DNA of 64,000 bases, from contig JAKUCV010007847.1 in assembly GCA_028386065.3 (NCBI GenBank), positions 58,795-122,794 of the forward strand, written 5' to 3'. Positions 33,567 to 44,875 of this stretch are shown here, piece after piece (position 1 is the first letter of the stretch; each line of letters starts with the position of its first letter). The notes beneath the pieces were generated by a model. That model was not told where the DNA came from, made no database searches, and saw only the letters and a program-made list of their open reading frames with translations. The translations under genes and the position numbers were made by a program. The stretch is from Turnera subulata (taxonomy: Eukaryota > Streptophyta > Magnoliopsida > Malpighiales > Passifloraceae).

Positions 33567-34381
33567 TCACTGGACCTTATTTTCTCGAAAGTTCATTTCT
33601 TCACTGGACCATGCAAATACATCCACATACTCCTTGACCAAAGCTGCTAAGTCCTCTTGGATTGAACTTTCGAGAGCCATACCAATCCTCGTGATCTTTG
33701 GATCAGTATCAGTGCCCAAATTGACTTCAATAGAATCCGGGAGTTCATTCATCTCATTACATTCACATATATTATGCATGCAACAAATATCATCACAGAA
33801 AATATCCAATTAAGCAAAACAGCGCCTCATTTTATTACTTTGGGATATAGGGACATCATCCTTCTTTAAGGTTTTAGAACAAGAGAGGCTAAGGTCAAGG
33901 GAATCGCTATCTGATTCCTTGGTTACATCTTCAAGCTCACTATCTATTTCAGACTCACTCTCAGACTCAGAGGCTGCAGAAGAACCCATGTCAGCTTCTC
34001 CCCCACTTGTCTCGAAGATGATGCTTAATCTGTGCCAATCCTAATTCTTGGCTCTCCATATAGTGTCGTGGATGACCGTCCTTCCAAGTCTTCCTTCTTC
34101 CCTTCCTTGGCCAATACTGAGTATGAAGCAATCTCCCTCGTCTATCCATTCTATAAAGTTAATTCCCGGGGTGACATTCTGGTTGGGTAATATGACCTCT
34201 TTTCGTTCCACCAAATCCTGAATCTTGTATCGGAGTTGGAGGCATTCGTCAGCAGTGTGCTGGTCATTTGGTGAAATTCACAGTACTTGCTTGGGTCTCC
34301 TCTAGCCATCGGGCTACACTTAGGCTCTAGGGGTTGTAGTAAACCTCCTTCCACATATTTTTTGAACATCTTCCCCAAAGA
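33567..34381 (-). pseudogene. Tat gag C-terminus and gag-RT linker
   Basis: 34381 to 34151 continues gag after the solo LTR (SLGKMFKKYVEGGLLQPL, KCSPMARGDPSKYCEFHQ). 34150-33840 is an acidic, frameshifted segment with a Ser/Glu/Asp-rich tract (about 33990-33925). 33809-33567 reads DIFCDDICCMH...ALVKEYVDVFAWSSEEM, the linker just before RT in Tat elements. A protease DTGA-type motif was not found, so protease appears lost or unrecognisable. Confidence 0.7.
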
Positions 34382-34386
34382 CATAG
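34382..34386. repeat. Target duplication CATAG (left of solo LTR C)
   Basis: Repeated exactly at 37321-37325; together they bracket the LTR. Confidence 0.93.
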
Positions 34387-37320
34387 TGAAACACCCGTGT
34401 CCCAATTTAACAATAAAATACATATACAAAGGGAAATTCCCAAAATACTCCCTGAAACCCGAGACACGAAAATCAATATCAAAAACAATTATCCAAAATC
34501 CTCAATAAAACGAGATGTCAAGAAAACATAATAATCCGGCTTAACAAGCCACAAATCAACCCGGCATCCTGCCGAAACATCATCAAGACATAAACCCGGC
34601 AACCCGCCGATAATGTAAACCAAAATCAATAGACATCTCTATAAAGATCCAAAGCAGCGGAAGAAATAAATGGAATAAAAATATGAGGAACAAAATAGTA
34701 TGCATGCCGACACTATGGATCCAACCGGGAGAACAAGCACGGCTACCTGCTGGGATGTCCACGTCCGTACTCCGGGAAAAGAAGAAAGTGACTGCACGCT
34801 ATCTAAAGTCTGAAAAAACAACGTTGGCGATTATGTGAGTCGCCTACTCAGTGAGCAATATATTTCTAATTATGAGAGTGTGCAGATCAGGTCCGAAGGG
34901 AAAGCAGAGTAACAAGACATGCATGCAACATACAACAATCAGTACTAACATGCCAACACAATCAACAAATAATTCATTATTCTCCGTCTGTTATGTGTTA
35001 AGTTTTCTTATTACTTTTTATTGTTCAGGGCCCCCTACTGTGTGCTCGAGCTCGGTCCCGTCTCATGAGACAACCAGGCATAAGCCCAAATAAAACCAGG
35101 CACGAAGCCCATCATAACCATAGAGGGAGAGAGAGAGAGACAGAGAGAAAGAGGGAGGTAGAAAGGGGGGAGGTAGAAACCGGTCATCACAGACCCACAT
35201 GCAAATCTGCATAACACTTGCTAATCCGCAAGCAAACCCGAGGGGTATCACTTCCCGCTCGAAACAACCGGTCATCAGCACACAGTAGCCTAACTTCTAC
35301 TGTACATTATCTTTATCCACAAATTATATGTCTATGTGTGCCATTAGTTGTGATTAAACAGGGTTGTGTGATAAAACATCTCAAACAGATAACCGGGTCT
35401 CCGACCCTCAACACATCACACCAAACACCCAGAATCACATCACATGTTATAAACCATAACATTCCAACCATCCAGCTCATAAGCAAAAAGTACACTTAGG
35501 CACACAATACAGATTACCGCATGATAGCAAACAAGCATGCAACTCAAACAAACCATTCCAACGAGCTCATGCAAACAAACATAAAAAGACATATAAAGTC
35601 ACCTCAACGACGATTGTCCTGTGGAGCCTTTCCCAAAACCGATCCACCAGCTCCCGAGGTAACACCCACGACTTAATGTTCTCTTCACCAAACTCCGAGT
35701 AACGGGACCTAAGGTTCACCGGGCTTAAGCCCAACTAAGTCCAAAAGTATTTCCCGGGCCTATGGCCCACTCTTTATATCGTTTATGAATTCCCGGCCTA
35801 AGTCCAATCTAAGCCCAATTACAATTTCCGGGCCTAAAGCCCACTTCCTCAAGTCCTTAATTAAGCAATTATATGATTGGGCTCAAAGCCCGTTACTTAA
35901 GTCCAAGTCAATTCGATGTCCAAGTCCATCCCGGCCTAAGGTTCTACCCGTGTCGGTAATTACCGGCCTAAGGTTCTACCCGTCTCGGTTTCCACTAATC
36001 ACAGTTAAATACATAACCCCAAATTCCGAATTACTATTACATGCCATAATTGAATACAAATTTGTACATCTAGTATACCGTTAAAATGCCGAAAATCGAG
36101 ACCCGAGCCTTCACCGGAAAATTCCCGAGCCTCGCCGGAAAATTCCCGAGCCTCCGCCGGATTCCGGTGACCTTGCCGGAATTCGCCCAAAACTGCCAGA
36201 AAACAACATTCAACCCATATTCACCTCTTAGCAAGCAATTACACAACACGACCCCCCTACAACTCGTAACGCGAATTAAAACAAAGAAAATCACAGAATG
36301 GGTTCTTACCCAGAAATTGGAACAATTCAGCAGAACCCGAGCACCTTCACTGCCCGCGCCCCGTCCGAATCCGAGCCTGACTACACCCACACAACCTGCA
36401 GCAACAGTCCACCCGATGGCACCAACACAAGCGTCAACCAACACCCACAGTTGCCGGCAACAACCGGAAACACCACATCACCAACCGAACCACATCGCAC
36501 CCATCGCCAAAAAAACACGCACCCAAACAGAAACACCACCGAGACCCAGATCGACACCAACACACGCAACAGCCGGCGTCCACAGCCAACAACAAACAAC
36601 CCACAACACCTCATCAGCACAAAGAAACCCAGAAGCAAACGAGAAGGAAAAGTGAAGGGAAGGCAGGAGTACTCACCTGTGTTCGCGGCGGCGGCGACGT
36701 GAGTAGACTCCCGGTCCCTCAGCAACACGCGACGGCGGCGACGACCGGAGGAAAAAGAGAAGACGACGGCGTGGGGAAATAGGCGGTTGAGGTGTAAACG
36801 CAGACGAGAGGAAGAGGGGAAAAGAAAACGAGAGGAGAAGGAAGAAGGAAGAAGGAAGAAAGAGAGAAAAGGAAAAGAGAAAGAGAGAAGAAGGTAGGAG
36901 GAGGGGGCGCCGTCGGGGAGAAAGAAGGAAGAAGGAAGAAAAGAAAAAGAAAAGTGAGAAAGAAGAGAAAAGGGGGAAAAGCCTTTTAGGGTTGGCCGGC
37001 TCAGCCCCGAAACGACGTCGTTTCGGGCTGAGGCGCGGTCAACCCCCGCAGTCAACGCGCGCGCAGTTTTTTTTTTTTTTTTAAATAACTCTAAAACGAC
37101 GTAGTTTGATTGAGGCCCCATCAAGACCCGTGTTTCACCCCGAAACACATTCCATTTTCAACGGGACCCGAACCATGAACAATACCAACTTAAAAATTGA
37201 TATTTCCAAGGCATAATAATTTATTTCCATAACCAAAAATCCGAAAACTCCACAAGGGTAAAATTGGAATAAATTTCGAAAATTCTGAAAAATCAAATTA
37301 TGAAAATTCGGGGCGTTACA
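34387..37320 (-). mobile_element. Solo LTR, copy C (2934 bp), inserted in Tat gag
   Basis: The ends are TGAAACACCC...GGGGCGTTACA on the plus strand and the flanks are an exact CATAG duplication. The gag frame resumes on the other side (..PLPM | SLGKMFKK..). No internal coding or second LTR lies between the ends, so this is a solo LTR left by LTR-LTR recombination. Internal parts include GGCCTAAAGCCC-type words (35700-35950), a GC-rich segment (36100-37050) and a GA-rich tract (36780-36990). It is the best reference copy for the family of A and B. Confidence 0.92.
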
Positions 37321-37325
37321 CATAG
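37321..37325. repeat. Target duplication CATAG (right of solo LTR C)
   Basis: Exact match to 34382-34386. Confidence 0.93.
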
Positions 37326-38161
37326 GCAAAGGAGCAAATATTCTAGGTTCAGGTCCAACTTGGGCTGTCATATGATTTATCCCGGTTGATTTCTTTCCAA
37401 AAGCCAAATTTGGGGTTCTTCTAAATGTCGAAGGTATCTGCCGGCACCATGATCTTCCCCAAGTTGACAGCATCTTCCAGCTGCATCTCTACTCTAATAA
37501 GTGCTTTGAAATTGGCATAGTAGTTGCCAATCATATGGTTGTAGTAAGCTGGCTGAAGGTTCCTAATGACCATCTTTATCTGATCTTTCTCATTAGGTCG
37601 GTTTACCATTTGGGAAGCCTTGTTGCGCCACCTGGAAATGAAAGCAGAAAATGTTTCATTGGGTTCCTGCTTACTCGTTTCTAGATCCCTCTTGGTTACA
37701 TCTATTTCTGTGTTGCTGATTTAAGAATTCTTTGCAAATATCCTCCCATTGGCTTACTCTATTCTGATCCAAAGCCATGAACCATTTCAAAGCCGCCCCC
37801 GACAACGTTCTTTGGAGTTGGCCATCAAATCCGGTCCTATCCCAATGGGCTGTAGCATTCTCACGCAAATCTTCAAGTGGGTTCTAGGGCACCCCACTCC
37901 ATTAAACTTCTCAATGTCAGGCATCTTGAATTTGTCTGGCAGCCGGGCTTCGGGGAACAAAGACAAGTGATCTAGGTTCCAATCATCCTCCTTCCTCTTC
38001 ATGATCTTCAACAACTCCTCCACCTTCCTAAGCCTTTCCTCATCTTCTTTAGGCCCTTGAATCATTGAACCATCGCCTTGTGTCGTTCCACCCTCATTTT
38101 GTGTTGAAGTTTGTCCCCCATTACTCCCACGGGACGTTGTTCCATGCTTGAGCATCATCAA
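37326..38161 (-). pseudogene. Tat gag, N-terminal and central part
   Basis: The minus strand encodes a Gln/Gly-rich N-terminus, a basic-acidic helix (DEERLRKVEELLKIMKRKED) and LPDKFKMPDIEKFNG. The Retrotrans_gag core follows (RTLSGAALKWFMALDQNRVS, then NRPNEKDQIKMVIRNLQPAY). Frames shift at about 37870-37790 and 37670-37610. The protein would form the capsid of the virus-like particle. It is interrupted downstream by solo LTR C. No zinc knuckle was seen, consistent with many Tat gags. Confidence 0.82.
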
Positions 38162-38885
38162 TACATCCCTTACAGCTAGATCTTGTAACAGAGCTCCATG
38201 GTCGCATCCATCTTGGTAGTGTTATCTTCACTCATCTTGCACTAATATTGAGGAAAGATAGGTGTGAAAACTCTGGGTACCCAAGGGGATCACTCTCTCA
38301 TTTTTAGGGCAAGGGTCATGAAGGAGGCACTCTATTTACATTTACTTGAATTCTGAACAATTAATCACTGAAATGCACATACCACTAATTGATTCATAGT
38401 GCATGAGATGCCCAGGGTATGCAGCTGGAGGGCTGGCTAGCCTAGCTAGGCCGGGAAGCCTTGTGGCCGGGAGGACATGCAGCCGGCCTTTCTAGTTCCG
38501 TGGGCTGGCCATGCAAGGTGAGCATGGCTCCTTGGCCATTTTCTGTCTTGCAAGTTGACGCGGCGTCCCCTATGACTCTTACGGCTTCGTTTGTGACCTG
38601 GATGAGCCTGCCTATGACCTAGATGTCTTCGTTTGTGACCCAGATGGCTTTTCCTGCGACCAGGATGTCTTTCCACCAAAAATACTAAACTTTGGCCAAG
38701 TCCACAAAAAATTCCAAAAATCCCAAAAAGTTCTGGAATATTTCCAGCATGATAATACGACGGATAAGTGGTCCCTACAACCCTAAGAAAACATATTTTT
38801 GAATTTTTTTAGACTCTAAAATATGATGGAATTCGGACGCGACACAAAACAAAGACGCTAAAGCGGACGGGCAAAATTTGGTTGC
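38162..38885 (-). other. Presumed 5' leader of the Tat element
   Basis: No gene. It holds a small repeat of TTTGTGACC(C/T)(A/G)GATG-type words at 38588-38670 and a stretch (38690-38780) of AAAAATTCC/GGAATATTTCC words. It should lead to a primer-binding site and 5' LTR, but neither similarity to 25710-27204 nor a TGGCGACTCC motif is present. Confidence 0.5.
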
Positions 38886-39107
38886 TATCAGCTACGACAA
38901 GCGGTTATGGATGGTAGGCTCGGGGTTTATGCTTCAAGCCCACATGCCCTGTATTTTCACATATCTTTTTTACGAATGATCCTTTATTGTCTGGGGAGGC
39001 AAGTGTTGCTGAGGCGGCAGTGTTGCAAGAGATTTTGAAGGATTACTGTGCGGCATCATGTCAGCAGGTTAGTTTCCCTAAGTTGTCGACTGTTTTTGGG
39101 AATAATG
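38886..39107 (+). pseudogene. Fragment of a LINE reverse transcriptase
   Basis: The plus strand reads, with one frameshift, a GRLG...SSPHALYFHISF-like region, then SGEASVAEAAVLQEILKDYC and SCQQVSFPKLSTVFGNN. This matches the stretch just after the active-site box of plant L1-type reverse transcriptases. It is truncated by the copia LTR at 39108. Its left junction with Tat leader sequence at about 38885 is inferred. Confidence 0.65.
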
Positions 39108-40100
39108 TGTTGACAAAAAATTAGGATTAATCACCTCTTAATACTAAACTATGATTAACCATGTTGATTATCTGGTTTTGATGACTAACAAATTACAGGA
39201 AGAATTATGATTTTTGCTGATACCATATCTCAGAAACACGACATATGCTTTTTATCATCACCATATCCGCAAGCTATCGCTACCAACCTTTTGAGCAAGT
39301 TGCGTGTGGTCCTGCAAGTATTTAAATCCCACTTCCAACCGTTTGAATTGATGATCAAGTAAGAGGAAAGACTTTATGGAAGTGCAGGAGATGTTCTCAC
39401 CTTAGTCCTACTCAACTCCAGAAGGTGGTCCAAACTTTCCAGAATTGGTAATACTTTGCAACCAAGGAGTTCACATTGCACAACGGCACCAAACTGAATC
39501 TTTTATGAACTGAAGTCAACTGGAGTACAAGGAGACGTTGCAGGAGCTTATCCCTCACACTCAATTCTATAAAGAGGGTCGCTTACACCTCTGAAGAACT
39601 ATCCCAACAATTGTGTAAATTTTGAGTGTTTACTTGTGCTAGATGATTTGGTATCTGATGTGGTTTTTTTGCTTACCGTGCGAAATACATTCTAAAGGGT
39701 AATCTGTAAGCAAGACTTGGTTTAGTTTTGCTGGGTACTCAAGTCTATGATTAGACTTGAGGGTAGGTTAGAGCTTAGCCTGTGAAAAGCTTGTAAAGGT
39801 TTGAGCTTAGCCTAGAAAAGCTTGTGTTTGTAAAGGTTAAGGTTGATCCCATAAAAACCTAAGTATAGGGTGTGTTTGAAATCTTAGAGGAAGGAACCTT
39901 TAGGTAGTGGAGCTACTTGGTGAGGGGGAACCACTCTAAATCATTTGTGTCATTCTCTCTCTGCTTTCCTTACTCGATTGTTACTCGAAGCACTTTTCTC
40001 GCATCATAGAGTTTTGGTCTCTCAAAAACCAGATCTCAAAGTCTGAAAAAATTTTAAAGCCTAATTCAGCCCTCCCCTTTTAGGTACTTTTGGGCCTACA
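39108..40100 (+). repeat. 5' LTR of the plus-strand SIRE-like element (993 bp)
   Basis: TG...CA ends. A TATA-like CTATAAAGAGGG lies at about 39568. It is homologous to the reverse complements of 40459-41511, 49999-51355 and 57636-58590. Confidence 0.82.
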
Positions 40101-40116
40101 ATTGGTAGCTGAACAA
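40101..40116 (+). promoter_or_regulatory. Primer-binding-like site of the plus-strand copia element
   Basis: ATTGGTAGCTGAACAAG directly follows the LTR. It resembles the copia site ATTGGTATCAGAGC (initiator-Met tRNA) with changes. Confidence 0.6.
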
Positions 40117-40184
40117 GGTCTCTTTGTATTAAGGATTAATCTCCTAGAGCAAAGATCAAGGCTTTTGAGGGAACAAGTGCGAGC

Positions 40185-40458
40185 ATGGCGCCATACTTTG
40201 ATGGAGCAAACTTTGGTTATTGGAAGTTTCGTATAAAAATCTTTCTTGAGGGAAAGGACATTGAAATATGGCATATTGTCCAGAATCCCTACAACAGACT
40301 AACTGGTAAGACGCATCTCTGGACTGAAAATGAGATGAAAAGAGCAAAGCTTGATGCTCAAGCTAAAAATGCTCTCTTGTGTGGAATTAGTGAAAGCGAG
40401 TTTCAAAGGATGAGATCTTATGAAACTTCTCATGACATTTGGAGGTTGTTGTGCATCA
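40185..40458 (+). pseudogene. Copia gag N-terminus, truncated
   Basis: About 91 codons: MAPYFDGANFGYWKFRIKIF, EIWHIVQNPYN, then KLDAQAKNALLCGISESEF and MRSYETSHDIWRLL. This is the DUF4219/UBN2-type N-terminal domain of copia gag, forming the virus-like particle. The frame is open from its ATG but broken at 40458 by the inverted LTR, so most of gag is absent. Confidence 0.82.
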
Positions 40459-41511
40459 TGTAGGCCCAAAAGTGCCTAAGAAGGGGGGTGAATTAGGACT
40501 TAAAAACTTTTTTGGACAGAGAGATTCGGTTTTTGCGATACCAAATCTCTGTGCAAAGATTTGGTTTCTGAGATACCAAATATGTTAAACACTTAGCGAA
40601 TATATGGAGCAAGAAAGTGAGTAGAGAAAGGGTAGAAGCGAGTGAACACAGTGACTTAGAGTGGTTCCCCCTCACCAGGTACTCCAGTACTTAAAGGTTT
40701 CTTCCTTTAGGATTTGAAAACACTCACTATACTTAGGTTTTTGCGGGATCAACCTTAACCTTTACAAGCACAACCTTTTCTAGGTTAAGCTCGAACCTTT
40801 ACAAGCTGTTCACAGGCTAAGCTATAACCTACAAGCTTTTCACAGTTTAAACTTGAACCTACCCTCAAATCTAATCCTAGACTTGAGTACCCAACAAAAC
40901 TAAACCAAGCCTTGCGTACAAATTGCCCTTTAAAACACTTTCGCACTGTAAGCAGAAGAACCAGTTCAGATACCAAATTTCTTAGCTCAAGCATACACTC
41001 AGATTTTGCGCAATAGCTGGGATAATCTTCCTGAGGTGTAAACGTCCCTCTTTATAGGATCTGAATGTGGGGGATACGGTTGCAAAGAATTACTAAATCT
41101 AGAAAGTTTGGACCACCTTCTAGAGTTGAGTAGGAGTTAGGTGGGAACTTCTTCTGCAGTTCCATAAAGTCTTCCCTCTTACTTGTTCTCCAATTCAAAC
41201 GTCTGGAAGTGGGAATTAAATGCTCGCATGACCACACGCAACTTGCACAAAATGTTGATAGTGACAGCTTGGCAGAAATGGTATCGGTAAAAACCATATG
41301 TCACGTATTCAAGATATGGTATTGATAAAAACCATATGCGATGTGTCCAAGATATGGTATCGGCAGAAACCATAATTTTCCTGCAAGTGATAATCAATAC
41401 AAGCAATGCTAGCAATGCACTTATAATTTGTTAGTCATCAAAACCAGAAAATTATCATGATTAATCACAGTTTAGCATTTGGAGATGATTAGTCCTAAGT
41501 TTTGGTCAACA
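40459..41511 (-). repeat. 3' LTR of the minus-strand SIRE-like element (1053 bp)
   Basis: On the minus strand it begins TGTTGACCAAAACTTAGG at 41511 and ends GCACTTTTGGGCCTACA at 40459. A TATA-like TCCTATAAAGAGGG lies at about 41050. Confidence 0.85.
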
Positions 41512-41527
41512 ATCTCCCCCCTTTTAT
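41512..41527 (-). promoter_or_regulatory. Polypurine tract
   Basis: The minus strand reads ATAAAAGGGGGGAGAT just before the 3' LTR. The related element at 58591-58605 has AAAAAAGGGGGAGATT at the same place. Confidence 0.8.
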
Positions 41528-42311
41528 GATGACAAATTTGTGTTGATTTTTCATATAACAAGGGTTCAAAAGATATTCACATAATTTTCACTAACCTCCC
41601 CTTGTTTTGTTGCTCCCCTTTTGAAAACAGTTTTGTAATTCAACAAGGATAAGTTTAAAAAACATATGAATCATTCCTTGTGAATATATTGGCATTTAAC
41701 AGCCAATCATAAAACTCCCCCTTTATTTTTGTCTTTCTGCGCAAAAGATTAGTTGAACGTATAATAATAAATACGAAGTCTCGAAACATTCATTATCATA
41801 ACGTTTGGTTTTTGGCAGAAACCAAATCATAGGCGTAAGTGTGGTTTTTGATAAAACCAGATTTCCAACTTCACACTTCCTGCGTAAAACATATATGATT
41901 TTAACAACACCCATATCTCATCAGTAGCATGAACTAATGCTTTTCATCAGTGCCTGCACAATCAAACACATGTGCAATACATGCACATTTCTCCAAAATT
42001 TTACCAAAACGTGGTTTCTCACAGAAACCATAACCAATGTTCCTGCATAAGTCAATCAACACAACCAATTTTCTCCCCCTTTTGGCATCAACAGAAAGGG
42101 AGTATATAGCATAGGAACAGAGCAAAGATCATGCAGAGTTAACCATTCATAGAGCAATACTCAAATATTCAACCAAAATATCCCAAAAGATAGAAAATAT
42201 TCGAGAATAACCAACTATAAGAACTAGGCAAAGAGAACCAATAAGCCAACCCAAGTAGAGGAACCAAGATTCAATGCATGAATTCTAAGAAGCATCATAT
42301 CTAAAAAGGCT
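41528..42311 (-). other. 3' untranslated region of the SIRE-like element
   Basis: No frame of note. It carries several self-complementary words (41804-41826, 41842-41859, 42012-42030) and short CTCCCCCTTTT-type tracts at about 41575-41720 and 42070. It is homologous to 58606-59330. Confidence 0.6.
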
Positions 42312-43945
42312 TCATTCATCATTAGAGGATACTTGAGAAGGGAAACGAGAAAGAATGTTCTCAATCGGCTCCATTATGTCTAGCTTGAAATCCCTTACCT
42401 TAGCACGAATCTCGGCAAGATCAGATTCTATGAGACCCATGCGAGTAGTAAGGTTATCGAGCTGAGTTTCCATAGCACCTGCCCCAATCCTGATGACCTC
42501 ATATCGTCCCTTGTCATTTAGCTTGATGCACATTTTTGACAAAGTCAATCGATTAATAGGTAGAAGAGGCATAAGCTTGGGCGATTTTGAAGAGTTCACA
42601 TCAAGCTTCCTTGCAATCAACGTGATTAGCAGGCTGTGACTCCTTGGTTGATACAGGGAAATGTGTTGCAGTATTTGATATGCACAGCAAATATGACTCT
42701 TATGCATTAAACATGCGATTAACCACAAATCAGAATTCTTGATGTCTTCGAAGTCCCAAGGTCTTGGCAGAATGACCTTGATGATAATAAACAACAATGC
42801 CCGAGCCAAAGGATTTGATTGCTGATAGGTGCCTTTTGTGGATAATCCATAAAAATTTGTGACTTGCTGACTGTAGGATAGAGCTCCTTTAATGGTTACT
42901 CGCACATCAAAGTTTGTGTCGTAGTGCTCAATGGAGCCCTTCTTCAGTTGCAGTATCTCTTGTATAAGTTCAGCAGTGACTTTGATCTTCTTACCCCAAA
43001 TATTGCTCTCTACGTACTGAACTTCATCACCAGCTGTCTTTATCCTCAGGTTCTTGTAGAATTCGATAACAAGTTCCTCTTCTATTGGTGTCTTCAAAGA
43101 TGCCAGAAAGTCAAGCTTGTAGTGTTTCAGAATAGGTGTGACTCGAAGAGCTTCAAAGTCCTTTAAGGTGACAGTGTAAGTTGAAGTGATAGTCTCGAAT
43201 TTTATCGACCCGTCTTCCTTCTTCATCAGTTGTCCATCCTGTTTATCTTGTTCGCTAGCTTTTGCTTTCTTCTGTGATGGTTCAAAAATCTCTACTTCCT
43301 TTTCTATAGGGTTTTTTCCATCAGCACCAGCAGCAGAATTCTCTTGAAGATACGATTTTTCAGCTACCAGATCCCCTCCTGTAGATTTCAAGCTTGCATT
43401 TTCCTCAGAATCATTGTCCTTAGCTCTTTTTCTCTTCACAAATGCCGAGATTACATCAGTCCTTAAAATATCAAGTATTCATGGGCAGCTCTTTTACTAA
43501 TTTCACCAAACCTCTTCATAATATAGGAAGAGAAAGAGCTCATTTCATCAGAGTTTGTTGTCTCAGAGAGCATCTTACACGCCCCTCGTATATTCATAAT
43601 AGCCCATTCTTCTGCTTCATAGAGCAGCTTATTTCTAGCATAATATGGATCATTGTTCCTCTCTATTTCCAAACATGTAGCGATTGAAACAGAAGGTGAA
43701 GATTTAAGAATACTACCCGGAGCATTCGCTTTCTTTGAGCTTGCCTTCTGAATCTCTTTCCCTTTTGTGGTAGATAATGATGAATCCATACTCCCTTGCT
43801 TCTTCTTCTCCACGGATACCTTCATAGAGGTTTGCGATTTAGCTTCGGTGGATGTTTCATACTTCTGTTTCGGTGGGAGTTTCTTAGGTGATTTTGAAGA
43901 GTCGGCCTTCTTAGTAGGAGTGCCCTTTTCGAAGTTTGTTTTCAT
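42312..43945 (-). pseudogene. Extra ORF in env position of the SIRE-like element, frameshifted
   Basis: The first part (43945-43463, 160 codons) is Lys/Ser/Pro-rich with many KK and SPK motifs. It then has a segment containing LEIERNNDPYYARNKLLYEA. After stops and a frameshift at about 43440-43462 a 375-codon frame continues: an acidic/basic linker (KKAKASEQDKQDGQLMKKED), a globular region with TVTLKDFEALRVTPILKHYK, VIEFYKNLRI and KIKVTAELIQEILQLKKGSI, and a C-terminal heptad-like helix (METQLDNLTTRMGLIESDLA). The middle resembles the 'putative plant transposon protein' domain. SIRE elements carry an env-like ORF here, but I see no clear signal peptide or transmembrane helix, so the role is unknown. 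Confidence 0.7.
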
Positions 43946-44532
43946 ATTTGCAATACAGAGACTTTGAGTGTTTAGGGTTTCTGAGTTTGAGTCGAGAGAG
44001 TTGAGAGAGTTTTGAGGAGAGATAAACTCGGGTGTGCGTGTTTGAAAGACATAATGTAGGGGAGAAAATGTTGCGGGATATAGGGATCGGTTGGCAATAA
44101 CTCCTCCACTACTCTTTATTTTTCTCTGACCAGTATGAGAAACATAAAAAGGTAACTGCCTTTTTTAAAATCCAACTGCTTTGTCTTCCACCTTTTCTTT
44201 TGACCTCTGGATAATAACCGTTGTCAACAATAGATATGGTTGTTTCAAAAACCATAACTCCTTGGTATCATCTTGAAGATGGTGTCATATAAAACCAGTT
44301 CTTTTCCATATTTCTTCCTAGTACCTCTGATGATTCGAACACCTTTTGAACGTATCATCATTTGCATGAATGCAAAGTGCTAGTGTGCAAGTGTTATGAA
44401 TGCAATATCTTAATTTGATGCATGAAACATATAAGCTTGGATATGGTTTTTGCAGAAACCAGATTGACTCACAGACTTTTAAGGCAAATTGCACATTCCA
44501 AGCTCGAGTTTGATTTTTGTGAATTGCTCCTC

Positions 44533-44875
44533 TTAGAGCGGCTTTGTGAAGGTATCAGCAAGTTGATTTTCAGTCTTGACAAACTCAATGGCCACATCTT
44601 TCTTCAACACATGATCTCGGATGAAATGATATCGAACTTCAATATGCTTTGTCAGAGAGTGTTGCACAGGATTTTTGGTCAAATTGATTGCACTGGAACT
44701 ATCACAATAGATAGGCATACAATTAAAGGTTAGTTCATAATCAGATAGAGTTTGCTTCATCCATAGAACTTGAGCACAACATGCCCCAGCCGCCATATAT
44801 TCAGCTTCCATGGTAGATGTAGCAACCGAATTTTACTTCTTGCTTGACCATGACACAAGGGATTGTCCAAGTAAT
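44533..44875 (-). pseudogene. Copia RNase H C-terminal part
   Basis: The frame shows MEAEYMAAGACCAQVLWMKQ, PIYCDSSSAINLTKNP, SLTKHIEVRYHFIRD and ENQLADTFTKPL, the standard end of copia pol. A break at 44812-44875 separates it from the RT part. It would remove genomic RNA during reverse transcription. The DSSSAI and ADTFTKPL motifs are intact. Confidence 0.9.

Larger units (their letters stand above)
25710..38885 (-). mobile_element. Tat-lineage Ty3/gypsy element, minus strand, 5' LTR missing
   Basis: From right to left: leader, gag, (protease not seen), RT, RNase H plus a second archaeal-type RNase H, integrase, an oppositely oriented extra ORF, a tandem-repeat 3' region, polypurine tract, 3' LTR. 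Dual RNase H, an antisense ORF behind integrase and a hypervariable repeat-bearing 3' region are known hallmarks of the Tat lineage (Ogre/Retand type). Gag is interrupted by solo LTR copy C. The 5' LTR is absent; the leader runs into an unrelated LINE fragment at about 38886. All coding parts carry frameshifts. Confidence 0.85.
39108..40458 (+). mobile_element. SIRE-like copia element, plus strand, truncated after early gag
   Basis: The LTR (39108-40100) starts TGTTGACAAAAAATTAGGATT and ends TTTTGGGCCTACA. A primer-binding-like ATTGGTAGCTGAAC follows, then the gag start. At 40458 it is cut by the outer end of an inverted LTR of the same family. No other part of this element follows. Confidence 0.8.

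Noticed and set aside
33424..33813. Independent plus-strand RT gene
   Set aside because: It is an inverted duplicate of the minus-strand RT segment that runs into antisense linker sequence. It is not a separate gene.
36381..37148. 255-codon minus-strand open frame
   Set aside because: It lies wholly inside solo LTR copy C and encodes Ser/Phe/Leu-rich low-complexity sequence from a GA/CT-rich tract.
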